Below are positions 52,801 through 61,144 of a stretch of DNA of 64,000 bases, piece after piece. The translations under genes and the position numbers were made by a program. The stretch's first letter is position 1. Each line of letters opens with the position of its first letter. The notes under the pieces were generated by a model, which saw only the letters and a program-made list of their open reading frames with translations, did no database searches and was not told the DNA's origin. This stretch comes from Arion vulgaris (Eukaryota; Mollusca; Gastropoda; Stylommatophora; Arionidae), in NCBI GenBank assembly GCA_020796225.1, contig CM036775.1:15328875-15392874 (forward strand), given 5' to 3'.

Positions 52801-55570
52801 CCAATTTTAATCAATCTTTGTGATTTGTTTGATCTTTGCCAAGAACGTGTATACGTTGCACATTGGTTTGGTAGGCCCTAAAGCATAGCATAGAAATTAA
52901 GCAGTGTATCTCTATCTCGCTGTGCAAGTCATGCATACCAATAGGTGTAGCAAGATGGAAAAACAATGAGAGAAACCCCAGTAGATACACCAACCAGTCG
53001 CCCGAGTGGTTACCGGGCCCAAATTTTGGGTGTAAAGAATAGAACCACTGTTACCTGCCATGCATGTCGAAGAGGCGGCTAAGGAGGTTTGGCTGAAATC
53101 GGATGCATGTGTCCTAAGCGTGTAGAAGTCTATGCGTTTAGGGCCTACCAAACCAATGTGCAACGTATACACGTTCTGAAAGACAAGAGAGAAAAGCGAA
53201 AACTCAGAAGTTGTCACAGTAAAACAGTTGTCAACTGACCGTCTGTAAAGACGAAAAAGGTCATATATTATAAAAGTAATTATAAATGTTCATGATAACT
53301 TTCAACCTTATGCTCCATTGGGATCAGAAAGAAATGAGAGTATGCTGTTCACATTTGTTTTACTTATTCTTCGAAACGCTCCTTATCGACCACTTGTCAA
53401 CCACTCTTTGTGATTTGTATGTGATCCAAGCCTAAGAGCAATTGTGCCAGTTATGCGCCTACAAAACCTGAATGTCGTAAAAAATGTGCTTATAAATAAC
53501 ATCAAGTTCCCTATACTGAAATGTTCATGATAACTTTCAACCTTATGCTCCATTGGGATCAGGAAGAATTAAGAGTATGCTGTTCACATTTGTTTTACTT
53601 AAATGAAGTTTTTCACTTTTGCAGATTTTCTCCAGGAAACATCTTCACACCGTTGTGGGAAAGTTTTGCTCTAGCATCTGATGATTATGACAAGACTATT
53701 AAAGTTGGGAAAGACTCACAGGTTATTGATTTTATTCAACATTTGCAGTTTGGGATAGTTTTTTTTGGGGGTTTAGTTTTCACAGAAGATGTTTACCAAT
53801 AACTCTTTCTGTATGCAGTTATTTCCCCAGTTGTACAGGTTTTTTTCGGTTTTTTCTTTTCTTTTTTTTTTTTTGTTTTTTTCTTTCGTCCGCTGTCAAC
53901 TCAGACGAAGTTTCATCTCTGAAACTGATTTTTGCGTGAAAATCCGTTTTTGCAATTTCTTACAATGGCAGCAGCGTGCACATTGTAAATTACTTTACAC
54001 TGGCAGCCGTGTGCTCAATGTACTCGTAATTAGTATTCCTCGCCATACAGGCAGATTTTCTCCGACTTCAGAGGTACTCACGTTATCGTCCTGAGTAAAA
54101 CCAGGGGACTCTAACAAATGCCGGACAGTAGGTTCGAACCCGAGCTATGAGGCGTCTCACAGCTAGCAGGCCGAGCTACTATCAACTACTCCAGGCAGTC
54201 CCCCGTACACGGTTAATTCAAGGGAGGCAAAAAAGCATATATTTTTTTAATTTAAACTACTCGTTAATAAATAAACATATATATTTCTTATTTTATATTA
54301 ATTTGAAGAAAACTGGACAACCTATTAGAATAACAAGGTTAAAAAATAGTAGAAGTAAAACTAGTAGAAGTAAAACTAGAAAGATACGTATAAGTGGAAA
54401 TTCGCAGTCTACAGCGAATGGCGTTCAACAGCAATACGCTGTGTCGCAGTGTGCGGCGATTGGTGTGGAAAGAGTTAAAAGGGTATAAAGCTGAAGGATT
54501 GACTTCATTGCACCGGGTTTTACCCCATTTAGCTTGGTCCCTCTCTGTAGAAATGGCACATAACCTGCTGAGAGTATTGCACAAACTCTGTAGCTCCTGC
54601 AATAATCCTATGCTATAAAGGGTAATACAGGTAAGGGAAGACCTAGGAACACCTGGAGACGGGAGTTGTAGACGAAATGCAAGAAAATGGGGAGAGAGTG
54701 GAGATATCTGGAAAAGATGGCCTTGGATAAAGGTGCTTGGAAGATCTTTGTTGTGTACCTATGCCTTCCTAGGGGAGTGAAGGATGAAGAAGTTATGCTA
54801 TACGGGGTAATAGAGGCAAGGAAAGATCCAGGAACACATACAACAGGCGGGAGTTGTAAATGGAAAGCAATGCCCAGCGTGTTGTAGCGCGTTGGACTAC
54901 AGGTGACTAGTCCTCTGTAAGTGCGGGTTCAACTCCGCGGACTGGCAGAAAAGCTACAGGTTCCCAGATTTACGGTGTCCATGACACCGAGCCAAGAGCT
55001 TTCAGCTCAAGTGCTTCTGGATCGAAAAAAAAAAAAAGTGGAAAGCAATAAAATGTGAAGAGATCTGGAAAAGATGGCTTTAGGTACAAGGGCTTGGAAG
55101 ACCTTGGTTGTGGACCTATGCCTGCCAGGGAGTGAAGGATGAAGAAAAGGTTATACTATAAGGGGTAATAGAGGTAAGGAAAGATCCAGGAACACCTACA
55201 ACAGGCGGGAGTTGTAAATGGAATGCAGGAAAATGGGAAGAGAGTTGAGATCTGGAAAAGATGGTCTTGGATAGAAGGGCTTGGAAGACCTTGGTTGCAG
55301 ATCTATGCCTCCCTAAGGGTGAGGGGTTAAGATGAAAACGTTATGCTATACGGGTATTCTATACAGAAAAACTGACTATTTAATATTGCTGTCAATAAAA
55401 TATGTTTATATTCACAGCTCCTTGGAAGATTTGGCACACCAGAAGAATGTGGACTAGTCTGCTTGTTTCTAGCAGCCGATGCTACCTTTTGCACAGGAAT
55501 TAACATCAACGTCAGCGGTGGTGCAGAGCTTGATTATGGCAATAAAAACAAGGTTGATCCGTCCAGCTAG
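37750..55570 (+). CDS. HSD17B14: 17-beta-hydroxysteroid dehydrogenase 14-like short-chain dehydrogenase, 9 exons
   Basis: Known role of the family: cytosolic NAD-dependent SDR oxidising the 17-beta hydroxyl of steroids (and fucose); substrate here unknown. Exons: 37750-37842, 43436-43470, 45045-45141, 45329-45388, 47509-47592, 51360-51464, 51986-52053, 53625-53721, 55418-55570; about 264 codons (human 270). Seen: cofactor-binding TGG..GLG in exon 1, VVFCD in exon 2, QLCDISNED in exon 3, NAAG in exon 4, catalytic Ser (CSLV) 13 residues before YTSSK in exon 6, RVNSFSPGNIFTPLW across exons 7-8, and FCTGININVSGGAELDYG in exon 9. Exons 1-5 carry 1-4 nt slips, one in-frame TAA and altered donors, in a stretch where all repeats show the same damage; exons 6-9 are intact. 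So a live gene with a poor consensus is likelier than a pseudogene, but not proven. Confidence 0.88.
38120..38565 (-). mobile_element. LINE-E fragment, damaged
   Basis: Reverse of 17250-17650, recognisable from GATTCTGCTATGCCATCTAA and CTTATGCTGATGTTGGTGAC, with many T and G runs replacing other bases. Confidence 0.65.
38701..42787 (-). mobile_element. Helitron (Rep/helicase), near full length, decayed
   Basis: Minus-strand fragments match a Helitron protein in order. About 41495-41283 is a basic N-terminal R/K-rich region; 40988-40698 has VVHLAKPFKMATDFTTENAQ and TLTAFFSF. About 40538-40314 has LLLINKHGPTSF and ENDAHWGLT; 39301-39002 has LKIGRPIILLKK, VKKMMNNI and IPMIHHMPL; 39020-38880 has MTINKTQG-like and YGQLYVACS. 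The 5' end TCTATATATAAAAATGG (42787 downward) starts with TC. The 3' end is near 38701 with ACAGCTA and a GC-rich decayed hairpin. Flanks rejoin into a repeat found uninterrupted at 54235-54478. Confidence 0.85.
42990..43435. other. AT-rich intron sequence, nothing recognised
   Basis: Low-complexity A/T runs; no coding or repeat match before the acceptor of exon 2. Confidence 0.5.
43436..43470 (+). CDS. HSD17B14: HSD17B14-like exon 2, short
   Basis: After acceptor TTTCTGCATTCAG, TT plus QHPKVVFCDIN then GTAGTT. Matches human VNSGARVVICDKD; VVxCD is the second beta strand with the Asp that selects NAD. Phase in agrees with exon 1 ending in G; phase out is off by two bases, perhaps a consensus error. 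Confidence 0.72.
43535..43800 (+). mobile_element. LINE-B fragment with damaged SINE-1 inside
   Basis: GGAAAATGACTAAAGATATA matches 50816; from about 43600 a SINE-1 head (GTGGTGCGGGCCCAAGG) with runs such as AAAAAAAAGGCCC where GTCGTAAGAGGCGAC is expected. 43800-44500 has no clear assignment. Confidence 0.6.
44500..45040. mobile_element. SINE-7 tail and unassigned repeat
   Basis: GGATATGCCACGATTTTCAT at 44507 is the SINE-7 end; CTTGCAATCTAGCAGCTGA near 44705 recalls 4110. The rest up to exon 3 is unassigned. Confidence 0.4.
45045..45141 (+). CDS. HSD17B14: HSD17B14-like exon 3
   Basis: After acceptor AAATTTCAG, A then ECWQKIEKTLNAEGEFK and FQLCDISNEDQLKVL. Human has [29 protein letters not shown]. 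The donor reads TTGGGGGAT instead of a GT, one of several donors lost in this stretch. Confidence 0.82.
45190..45300 (-). mobile_element. SINE-1 fragment, damaged
   Basis: CCACTCTTTGTGATCTGTAT, GATCCGAGCCTAAAAGGG and GCCAGTTATGCACC; ends about 30 nt before HSD17B14-like exon 4. Confidence 0.6.
45329..45388 (+). CDS. HSD17B14: HSD17B14-like exon 4 (NNAG region), damaged
   Basis: Between acceptor TTATTTTAG and donor GTAAGA. Frames broken by single-base slips read (LIEN)..FFGKL..NAAGV, aligned to human ETIRRFGRLDCVVNNAG. NNAG reads NAAG here; whether real or a consensus error cannot be told. A SINE-1 copy ends about 30 nt upstream. Confidence 0.65.
45448..45670 (+). mobile_element. SINE-2 copy, damaged
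   Basis: GTGGTCACCGGGGCCCAAAT, GGTGACTAAGGAGGTTTGG, then GGGGGGCCCCCAAACCCAAA where GGGGCCTACCAAACCAATG is expected: a clear view of the base changes in this stretch. Confidence 0.72.
45700..46110 (+). mobile_element. LINE-K end and Penelope-like terminus, damaged
   Basis: 45800-46000 resembles 8640-8820 (GAGAGAAGGTATACT, ATAACATAACATTG). 46030-46105 is a reversed Penelope-like end (AACGTTTAACC, GGGCCCTTTTTCAAC). Confidence 0.55.
46320..46985 (+). mobile_element. LINE-G tail and LINE-C 3' fragment, damaged
   Basis: 46320-46510 resembles the 54.6-55.3 kb units (AGATAGCATTGGATAGGAGG). 46560-46985 reads [20 protein letters not shown] as in 9430. 46986-47508 has no clear assignment. Confidence 0.65.
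47509..47592 (+). CDS. HSD17B14: HSD17B14-like exon 5, damaged
   Basis: After acceptor AAATTTTCAG, (H)PSQNPNDDFSV, then an in-frame TAA, then NFQTIVNI and LGPFIF. Family proteins have DDFSVEDFR..LN.NL. The donor reads AAAATAAGTTTT where AAAGTAAGTTTT is expected. Confidence 0.72.
47630..48490 (+). mobile_element. LINE-F and LINE-A 3' fragments, damaged
   Basis: 47630-47905: ALFFGKPPRKKGKRGKPRRD in place of the usual [16 protein letters not shown]. 48140-48490: VGTTSVLDFIQKQKLK and MLLPYNGDKAKK match LINE-A at 59.8 kb. Confidence 0.65.
48630..49110 (-). mobile_element. LINE-E fragment and SINE-4 copy, damaged
   Basis: 48630-48890 minus reads MKWFGHLKR and [20 protein letters not shown]. 48905-49110 is SINE-4 reversed, whose head shows GGGTTTGAGCCCGGGCC where GGGTTCGAGTCCGGACC is normal. 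Confidence 0.7.
49570..51202 (+). mobile_element. LINE-B RT fragment, longest copy (with LINE-D piece at its start)
   Basis: 49600-49690 is a LINE-D scrap. From about 49900: SSKKAFDSLHIISLWNILRC (palm motif A region), YDGSQCAVRTDGG, FSDDIALLSRN (FADD box with Ala to Ser), and after breaks an intact run to the stop at 51202. That run has [36 protein letters not shown] and GRPKETLKQTLLREAG. In HSD17B14-like intron 5. Confidence 0.85.
51360..51464 (+). CDS. HSD17B14: HSD17B14-like exon 6 (catalytic Ser, Tyr, Lys)
   Basis: 105 nt between acceptor TTGTTTTACAG and donor GTACAC. Encodes YALPHLRKTQGNIINNCSLV then AYIGQPGAVIYTSSK; human ALPYLRKSQGNVINISSLV, AIGQAQAVPYVATK. Catalytic Ser is 13 residues before Tyr of YxxxK, the classical SDR spacing. 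Confidence 0.95.
51475..51876. mobile_element. LINE-M end (minus) joined to truncated SINE-1 (plus)
   Basis: 51475-51708 reversed reads HTPECKLCAHHHETVQHHTF; 51709-51876 is SINE-1 lacking its head (AAGTATCGCAGAAATCGGAT on). In intron 6. Confidence 0.7.
51986..52053 (+). CDS. HSD17B14: HSD17B14-like exon 7
   Basis: 68 nt between acceptor AACTAAAACAG and donor GTGAGT. Encodes GAGVSMTKALAIDEAKYNVR then VN plus TC; human [22 protein letters not shown]. Confidence 0.95.
52130..52635 (-). mobile_element. SINE-2 head joined to LINE 3' end, reversed copy
   Basis: Minus strand: GCCGAGTGGTTACTGGGGCC head, then [20 protein letters not shown] and [40 protein letters not shown]. Same joint as 13140-13730. 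Confidence 0.7.
52640..53175. mobile_element. Two opposed LINE-I pieces with SINE-2 copies
   Basis: 52640-52768 is LINE-I on minus, 52770-52885 a truncated SINE-2 on minus, 52890-52985 LINE-I on plus (GAGAGAAACCCCAGTAGATA), 52998-53175 SINE-2 on plus (GCCCGAGTGGTTACCGGGCC). Confidence 0.62.
53286..53601. repeat. 81-bp direct duplication around a SINE-1 fragment
   Basis: ATGTTCATGATAACTTTCAA to TGTTTTACTTA occurs at 53286-53366 and 53521-53601 with a few differences; a minus-strand SINE-1 piece (53367-53467) and about 50 nt lie between. Confidence 0.85.
53625..53721 (+). CDS. HSD17B14: HSD17B14-like exon 8
   Basis: 97 nt between acceptor CACTTTTGCAG and donor GTTATT. Encodes (S)FSPGNIFTPLWESFALA then SDDYDKTIKVGKDSQ; human ISPGNIWTPLWEELAAL. 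An 81-bp duplication ends about 23 nt upstream. Confidence 0.95.
53880..54205 (-). mobile_element. SINE-5 copy
   Basis: Reverse of 31390-31727: GAGGTACTCACGTTATCGTC, GGTTCGAACCCGAGC (B box), preceded by a T-rich run (poly(A) on minus). Confidence 0.8.
54235..54478 (+). repeat. Uninterrupted copy of the repeat that holds the Helitron
   Basis: Left part (AATAAATAAACATATATAT) matches 38676-38695 and right part (TTGAAGAAAACTGGACAA) matches 42800-42820, on to GTGTGGAAAGAGTTA, matching about 42935. In the 38-43 kb copy the Helitron lies between these parts. Family unknown. Confidence 0.65.
54478..54615 (-). mobile_element. SINE-4 fragment
   Basis: AAAGCTGAAGGATTGACTTC, CATTGCACCGGGTTTTACCC and GTAGCTCCTGCAATAATCC: the 3' part of SINE-4 reversed. 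Confidence 0.68.
54618..55345 (+). repeat. Three tandem LINE-G tail units (about 186 bp), one holding SINE-3
   Basis: Units start GGTAATAGAGGTAAGGAAAG and include GATCTGGAAAAGATGG and TTGGATA..GGGCTTGGAAGA; starts near 54618, 54805 and 55155. Single units at 59108 and 46390. Confidence 0.78.
54872..55038 (+). mobile_element. SINE-3 copy in the tandem array
   Basis: GCCCAGCGTGTTGTAGCGCG to poly(A), flanked by TGGAAAGCAAT at 54861-54871 and 55039-55049. Confidence 0.87.
55418..55570 (+). CDS. HSD17B14: HSD17B14-like exon 9 (stop)
   Basis: 153 nt after acceptor ATATTCACAG: LLGRFGTPEECGLVCLFLAA, then DATFCTGININVSGGAELDY and GNKNKVDPSS, TAG. Human has [20 protein letters not shown] and FCTGIELLVTGGAELGYG. 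No AATAAA in the next 150 nt. Confidence 0.95.
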   Translation, partial: LLGRFGTPEECGLVCLFLAADATFCTGININVSGGAELDYGNKNKVDPSS

Positions 55571-55709
55571 ATCTCGCCCTTTGATTCGTTGTTAAAATTT
55601 AGAACTGCTAATAAGCCTCTGAGCATTTTTTGTTCGTGCATGGAAAATGTCTTGTTTGTGAGTTTTTTTTTACCCGAGATTAGCATCTGTGTTCAAAATT
55701 AATCTATGT

Positions 55710-56215
55710 TTAACTTCTTGTGGACCAAACTTTTGCCCTGGTCCTTGTTCATAATTCATAAGTACGGTTCCAACTTCACTGCAACGGGTCACCCCATAAT
55801 TGTTCCGTTCCTGTGCCAATGAAAATCACACGAAATGCTAACAACTGTGAAATGTTTCCTGTGTGAACTAATTCCAGAATGAAATAGCTGCGTACCGCCA
55901 CAAAAAACAACCTGCTCCGCATAAAATGCATATGGTCGTCGCTAATGTAGCAACACAAAACTGTTCATCACTTGAATTGCAATTCTTGTCGAAGGGAACA
56001 TCAATCACGACAAAATCCAGCTTTCTGCACCCGCAATATAACTGCATACAGCAGAGCTTGTTCGTCATAACCACTGTCCGCCATTTTCTGAATACACACT
56101 AACAAACAACAAACGCACGGTTGACACAGCAAAAGACATTCCATGTAACATTCATAGCTCATAGCGTTGCTCAAGCACTAACTCAGTAGCTGTGACCTGA
56201 TCCACTAAGAGTTAA
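55710..56215. mobile_element. TTAA-ended element, about 506 bp
   Basis: Ends TTAACTTCTTGTGGACCA and GATCCACTAAGAGTTAA match the 27974-28119 MITE ends. Inside, GCCCTGGTCC repeats the sub-terminal motif. No transposase recognised in 500 bp. Confidence 0.7.
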
Positions 56216-56244
56216 TAGGAAAAAGCCTTGAACTATTTATTAAC

Positions 56245-56500
56245 TCTTTCTTCGAACACTCTTTATTGACCACTTCTTCGAACGCTGTATATCGACCACT
56301 CTTTGTTATTTATATGTGATCCGAACCTAAGAGCGATTGTACGTTGTGCCAGTTATGCACCTACAAGTAGGCCAGCACATCCTATTTCTACAGCGCTTTT
56401 ATTTACTAGGTAGCTTGCCTAGGCCCCTATCTTAATCACCTCTTACAACATGCCTTGTAGGTCACAGTGAGCTCCGTCAACACACAGGTGGGAAAATATA
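56245..56500 (-). mobile_element. SINE-1 copy
   Basis: CTTCTTCGAACGCTGTATAT with a partial repeat of the first 35 nt (CTTCGAACACTCTTTATTGA), then the usual body. Confidence 0.7.
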
Positions 56501-56574
56501 CACATGTAAGCAAACACACTCACAAACCACACACACATATTACACATGTGATTTAGTTTAGTTTTAGTTTAGTC

Positions 56575-56998
56575 GTCGGATCACCATCACTGCACGTCAA
56601 ACAAATTAGTCCATAAGTGCTCCGATCTCTCCCTCAGTATGTCCATCAGAGTGTGGCGACTAACGACACCGGTTCTTTGTTGGTTTACAATTCTTCTTTG
56701 TCTGCCAGCATAGCGTTTTGTCGAGCCTACACCACACTTAACTTTGAGTTCTTGCAGTCTGGTTAGTGTTGTGGATTCACCGCTATTACGTGAATCATGT
56801 ACACGCCCTCTCTCCTTTAAGGAATTTATAATATCAGCCTGGTCCATTGCTCGTCCGCTTTGGACAGCAGCCATACCTGCAAGCCTATCCGCATGTTCAT
56901 TCCCCTTTACACCTGCATGCCCTGGCACAAAAATAAAACTGATCTTTGTCAGCCTAGATATCTTTACAAACAGAACAGTTAGCGTTTGCAAGTGAAGA
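56575..56998 (-). mobile_element. LINE-J RNase H end
   Basis: Minus strand, open for 134 codons: ISFIFVPGHAGVKGNEHADR, AMDQADIINSLKERG, RRIVNQQRTGVVSRHTLMDI. GHAGVxGNExAD is intact; 5' half lost. Confidence 0.82.
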
Positions 56999-57004
56999 AG
57001 TTAA

Positions 57005-57145
57005 TGAAATCCCTAGAATGGTTGCTGGAGCTATGAAGTTCGTGTTTTGTGCAACGCTCTCAGCAGATGGTGTGCCATGTCTGCTGACAGTGATGGAGCC
57101 ATATGGGGAAACCTGGTGCAATGAAGTCAATCCTTCAACCCTTTA
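57005..57145 (+). mobile_element. SINE-4 body fragment
   Basis: GGTTGCTGGAGCTATGAAGT to GTGCAATGAAGTCAATCCTT, head missing. Confidence 0.68.
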
Positions 57146-57189
57146 GTGAAGAAGAATGTGAAGAAGGAAAATAAAACAATTTAAGATAA

Positions 57190-57440
57190 ATCTGTGCCTG
57201 AGTGGTTACCGGGGCCAAATTTGGGGTGCAAAGAATAGAACCACTGTTACCTGCCATGCATGTCGTAGAGCCGACTAAGGAGGTTTGGATTAAATCGGAT
57301 GCGTGTGTCCTAAACGTGTAGAAGTCTATGCGCTTAGGGGCCTACCAAACCAATGTGCAACGATACACGTTCTTGGCAAAGATCAAACATATCACAAAGA
57401 GTGATTAAAATTGGTCTTAAGAACGAACGCAAAGAAGATA
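57190..57440 (+). mobile_element. SINE-2 copy
   Basis: TGAGTGGTTACCGGGGCC, TGTCGTAGAGCCGACTAAGG, AGGGGCCTACCAAACCAATG, then AACGAACGCAAAGAAG. Confidence 0.78.
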
Positions 57441-57462
57441 AATCTGAATGCCCCATGTTTAA

Positions 57463-57552
57463 CTCTTAATGGACCAGGACAAAAGCCATGTTTTTACAAG
57501 GTATTTCTGTATGGAATAAAAAACGCCCTTTAGTGTGGCACCTGGTTAAAAG
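57463..57552. mobile_element. TTAA-ended MITE
   Basis: TTAACTCTTAATGGACCAGG to CACCTGGTTAA; reversed homologue of 10318-10424. 57553-57925 is AT-rich with nothing recognised but a short LINE-L-like scrap near 57885. Confidence 0.65.
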
Positions 57553-57929
57553 ATTTGCAACCCAAAGCCTAACCAAATCCTATACATGCTTACATTATTA
57601 AAATTAATTAATTGCTATATGTACTGATAACTTGTAGCATGGTGATAAACTTTGGGAATAATTTTGTTCCATAGATATACGCTACTTTTGAAAATATTTA
57701 CACATTTACATTTGTTTTAAATTTCCTGTGAATATTTCATTTGCAGCATATTCTTGTTTACTGTTAGAGTATAAAATTAACATTTTGAACCATTAATCTA
57801 GTTTGATTTTACTATGTTCATTTTTGCCAACTAATTGTGTTCAATTTCAATATTCAACTTTGATTTATTGATTGATTAGGTCATCATCATTGCACTTCGG
57901 TTAGTAACCATGTGTGCTCCGATACTTAC

Positions 57930-58650
57930 TTACTTACTTAATCCCGTCATGCCTAGTGACACATGGGGCTTCAGAAAGGACTTTCCATGCTCTCCTGTCC
58001 GTGCAACCTTCAGCGCAGAGCCCCACGTCAGAGATGCGGTGTCCAGTTCCTCTTCCATCATGCGCCCATGTTGTCCGTGGTCTGCCTTTCTTCTCTTTCC
58101 TCTGGTGTCCAAGTGAGGGCTATCCTTGCAGGCATTTCTTGTCTCATTCTCATAACATGTCCGAGCCATTTCCATCTTCTTTTTGAGTATGTCATTCATT
58201 GCCTCTTGTCTTGTGTCTTGGAGTAGTTGGTTATTGGATATTTTTACTGGCCAAAAGATTCCCAAGATTCTGCGAAGACAAGAGTGGTGGAAAACTGACA
58301 GCCTGCTAGTATCTCCTTTGGTCATCCTCCAACACTCCGATCCGTAGAGCAAAACTGGCAAAACAATGCTTTTATAGAGTTTAAGCTTTGTGGTCCTATT
58401 GTAGATTTTGGACTTCCATACTGGTTTCATTCTGGCAAAAGCGGTTCTGGCCTTACTCAGACGTGATTTTATATCTTCCTCTGTGCCACCATTTAGTGTC
58501 AGTACGCTACCAAGATATGTAAACTGCTCAACCCTTTCCAGTGTTTCATTTTATAACATTACTGGTTGTTGGATTTCACTGTTTGTCATAATTTTTGTTT
58601 TTCCTGTGTTTGTTTTGAGGCCTACTGTCTGTGCTCCGATAGATGCAACA
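57930..58650 (-). mobile_element. LINE-G 3' RT fragment
   Basis: Minus strand, open for 166 codons: SKIYNRTTKLKLYKSIVLPV, LLYGSECWRMTKGDTSRLSV, HHSCLRRILGIFWPVKISNN. Earlier part (58640-58430) frames into LGSVLTLNGGTEEDIKSRL. RT thumb and tail only. Confidence 0.82.
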
Positions 58651-58714
58651 TAAATGCAATAAAGCAAATCAATTTATAGGACAAATGGCACCAATTTTGA
58701 AATGAAAACATGTC

Positions 58715-59050
58715 ACACGCCCGAGTGGTTACCGGGTCCAAATCGGGTGTAAAGAATTATTTTTAAATCCGATCCAGAAGCACTTGAGCTTTCAGCTCTT
58801 CGGCTCGGTGCCATGGACATCGTAACCCTTCAGATCGGTGCCACGAACATCGTAAATCTGGAAAACCTGTGGCTTTTCTGCCAGCCCGTGGAATTGAACC
58901 CGCACTCACAGAGGGCTTGTCACCCGTAGTTCAACGCGCTACGAACACGCTGGGCAGATGGGCATGGGTGTACAGAATAGAACCACTGTTACCTGCCACG
59001 CATGTATTAAAAGGTGATTAAGGAGGTCGGGCGTGGGGCTAGCTACCCTA
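58715..59050 (+). mobile_element. SINE-2 head split by SINE-3
   Basis: GCCCGAGTGGTTACCGGGTC, then SINE-3 on minus (58759-58965), then the SINE-2 body resumes. Duplication GGGTGTAMAGAAT at 58746-58758 and 58966-58978. Confidence 0.83.
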
Positions 59051-59107
59051 CCTCGTAAAAAACACTAGATGGCTACATAAACTACAACCAAGGAAATTCA
59101 TAGCTCG

Positions 59108-59571
59108 CCACCTGGTGAGGATATGGAATGCAAGAAAATGGGGTGAGTAGAAAGATCTGGAAAAGATGGCCTTGGATAGGCGGGCTTGGAAGGCTTTGGT
59201 TGCAGACCTATGCCTCCCTAGGGGTGAAGAAGAAGAAACATGTCACTTTCTTTCTTTTGTCGTCACACTGCTACCGGGTTGTTGCCCAGTGTCGTGGTTT
59301 TCTATTTTTGTCTTGCGCTGTTCTGGTGGCTTGTGTGATTGTTATCTTTGCTCTTTCACAGGATTCTGCTACGCCATCTAACCATCTTTTCCGTGGTCTT
59401 CCTCTTGCCTTCTTTCCCGATGTTCTGTTGTAGAAGACTCTGTATACTGTGGAGTTTGGATGCATTCTTATTAAGTGGCCAAACCACTTCATTATTTGTT
59501 TATCTATGTAATTCAAGCACGGTTTTGTGCCAACTTTCTTTCTTATGCTGATGTTGGTGATTCTGTCACTA
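59108..59571. mobile_element. LINE-G tail (plus) and LINE-E end (minus)
   Basis: 59108-59235 is one unit of the 54.6 kb repeat. 59240-59571 minus reads [20 protein letters not shown] and [20 protein letters not shown], nearly identical to 17330-17700. Confidence 0.8.
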
Positions 59572-59960
59572 TGAACACCAAAATAGCATTGTACGACACA
59601 CTCATTCTCCCAACAATATGCTATCAGTGCCAAACCTGGACGCTGACATCAAATGACAGAAGAAAACTAGTCACAACAGAGATGAAGTGTCTACGCAGAA
59701 TACTGGGAGTATCAAGAAGAGACCAGTTTAGAAATGACGACATTAGGAAAAATGTGAGTACAAGGTCAGTACTGAACTTCATTAAAAAACAAAAATGTAA
59801 ATGGTTCTGCCACATAAGCAGATTACCAACAGATAGTGCGCCTCAAAGAGCAATGTTACTCTGATACAGTGGATACAAAGCAAAAGACAGTCCACGCAAA
59901 AAGTTGACTTCAGAAATAAAAAAGCTAGTGAACAAAAAAACTATTTATGAAGCACACACC
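59572..59960 (+). mobile_element. LINE-A 3' RT fragment
   Basis: Reads MNTKIALYDTLILPTICYQC, LVTTEMKCLRRILGVSRRDQ, FIKKQKCKWFCHISRLPTDS. Head-to-head with the LINE-E piece at 59571. Confidence 0.8.
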
Positions 59961-59961
59961 A

Positions 59962-60670
59962 CCGTGTGGTGCCGGGGTTTGCAAGGGAAGCAAAGAATAG
60001 TACCACTGCAACCTACAATGCATGTTGTAAGAGGCGACTGATGTAGGCCCTAGGAAGCTACCTCATCATCAAGGTGCGTATCCTTTATAGGACGTTGCTC
60101 TCTTTGCAGCACATCTGAAATTCACTCTGTCTCTAGCCAGTTCACCCACTTCGTCGATGGTCATATTCATGGTTTCTTTAATATCTTGTAGCCATCTTCT
60201 TCTTGGTCTGTCTCTTGTGTCCTGGGACCCTGACCTCTAGTATTGTTCTTTCCAGGCCATCGTGACGCTTGATGTGACCAAAGTATGTAATTTTTCTGTA
60301 TAGTATGTTGTTTATCAGCCAATTCTCTTTAACATTTAGTTCTTTCAGGACATCAGTGTTCTTTCTTTTTCTGTCCATGGTATTCGTTGGATCTTTCTGT
60401 AGCATTTAGTTTCGAAGGACTGGATTTTCGTTCTTAATGTTATGCTACTCTAGTAAATAAAAAAGCAGCGTATAAATCGGACGTGCTGGCCTACTTGTAG
60501 GCGCATAACTGACACAACGTACAATCACTCTTAGGCTCAAATCACACAGAGTGGTTGACAAGTGGTCGATGGGGAGTGTTCAAAGAAGAAGAGAATGAAG
60601 CACACACAAAAGCACTTTCTAAAAATCTCCTTATCCTAACGCTGTGAGGCAAAACATGATTAGAGACAAG
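59962..60670 (+). mobile_element. SINE-1 split by LINE-C piece, then LINE-A tail
   Basis: Head 59962-60062 (GTGTGGTGCCGGGGTTTGCA), LINE-C on minus 60065-60435 (ITYFGHIKRHDGLERTILEV), SINE-1 body from 60440 (CTCTAGTAAATAAAAAAGC). 60600-60670 resumes LINE-A (GAAGCACACACAAAAGCAC). 60671-60835 unassigned. Confidence 0.72.
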
Positions 60671-60839
60671 AAAAAAACATGTCTGATTTCACTTACTATG
60701 CCTATCCCCGAAGAATGGATACATGTCTCTATACTGACAGATCTGCACATAAAGCCAACATCAAAGCAGGTTGTGGATTCTACATAAAGTACCTAGACAG
60801 GTCATTGGACTAGCTGTTTGGTGCATGTAGAGAGATACG

Positions 60840-61080
60840 GTGGCATCTCTGGCCTTGGGGATAGTGACTCGGTCTATTAAAACCGACGTTCTGAGTTTGA
60901 ATCACGCTGCGGACAATTTGGCGGCAAATTGTTTCACGTGGATTTTTACAAAAAGGACGATGGCACCACCCGTTCAGAAAGCAATGGCTAACTACTGAAC
61001 GTAATAATGCCTAGAAAATCACAAACAGCGTTAAAAGCTGGAGTTGATTCGCAAATTCATGTAAAGGATATGCAATTAAC
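60840..61080 (+). mobile_element. SINE-7 copy
   Basis: GGCATCTCTGGCCTTGGGGA head, GAGTTTGAATCACGCTGCGG (B-box-like), CCTAGAAAATCAC, GTAAAGGATATGCAA end. Confidence 0.6.
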
Positions 61081-61144
61081 TTTTAGAGAGATATGCTCTA
61101 ACTATGAAACTTAAATTAATGCGCTAGAAACAAATTTGTACCAT

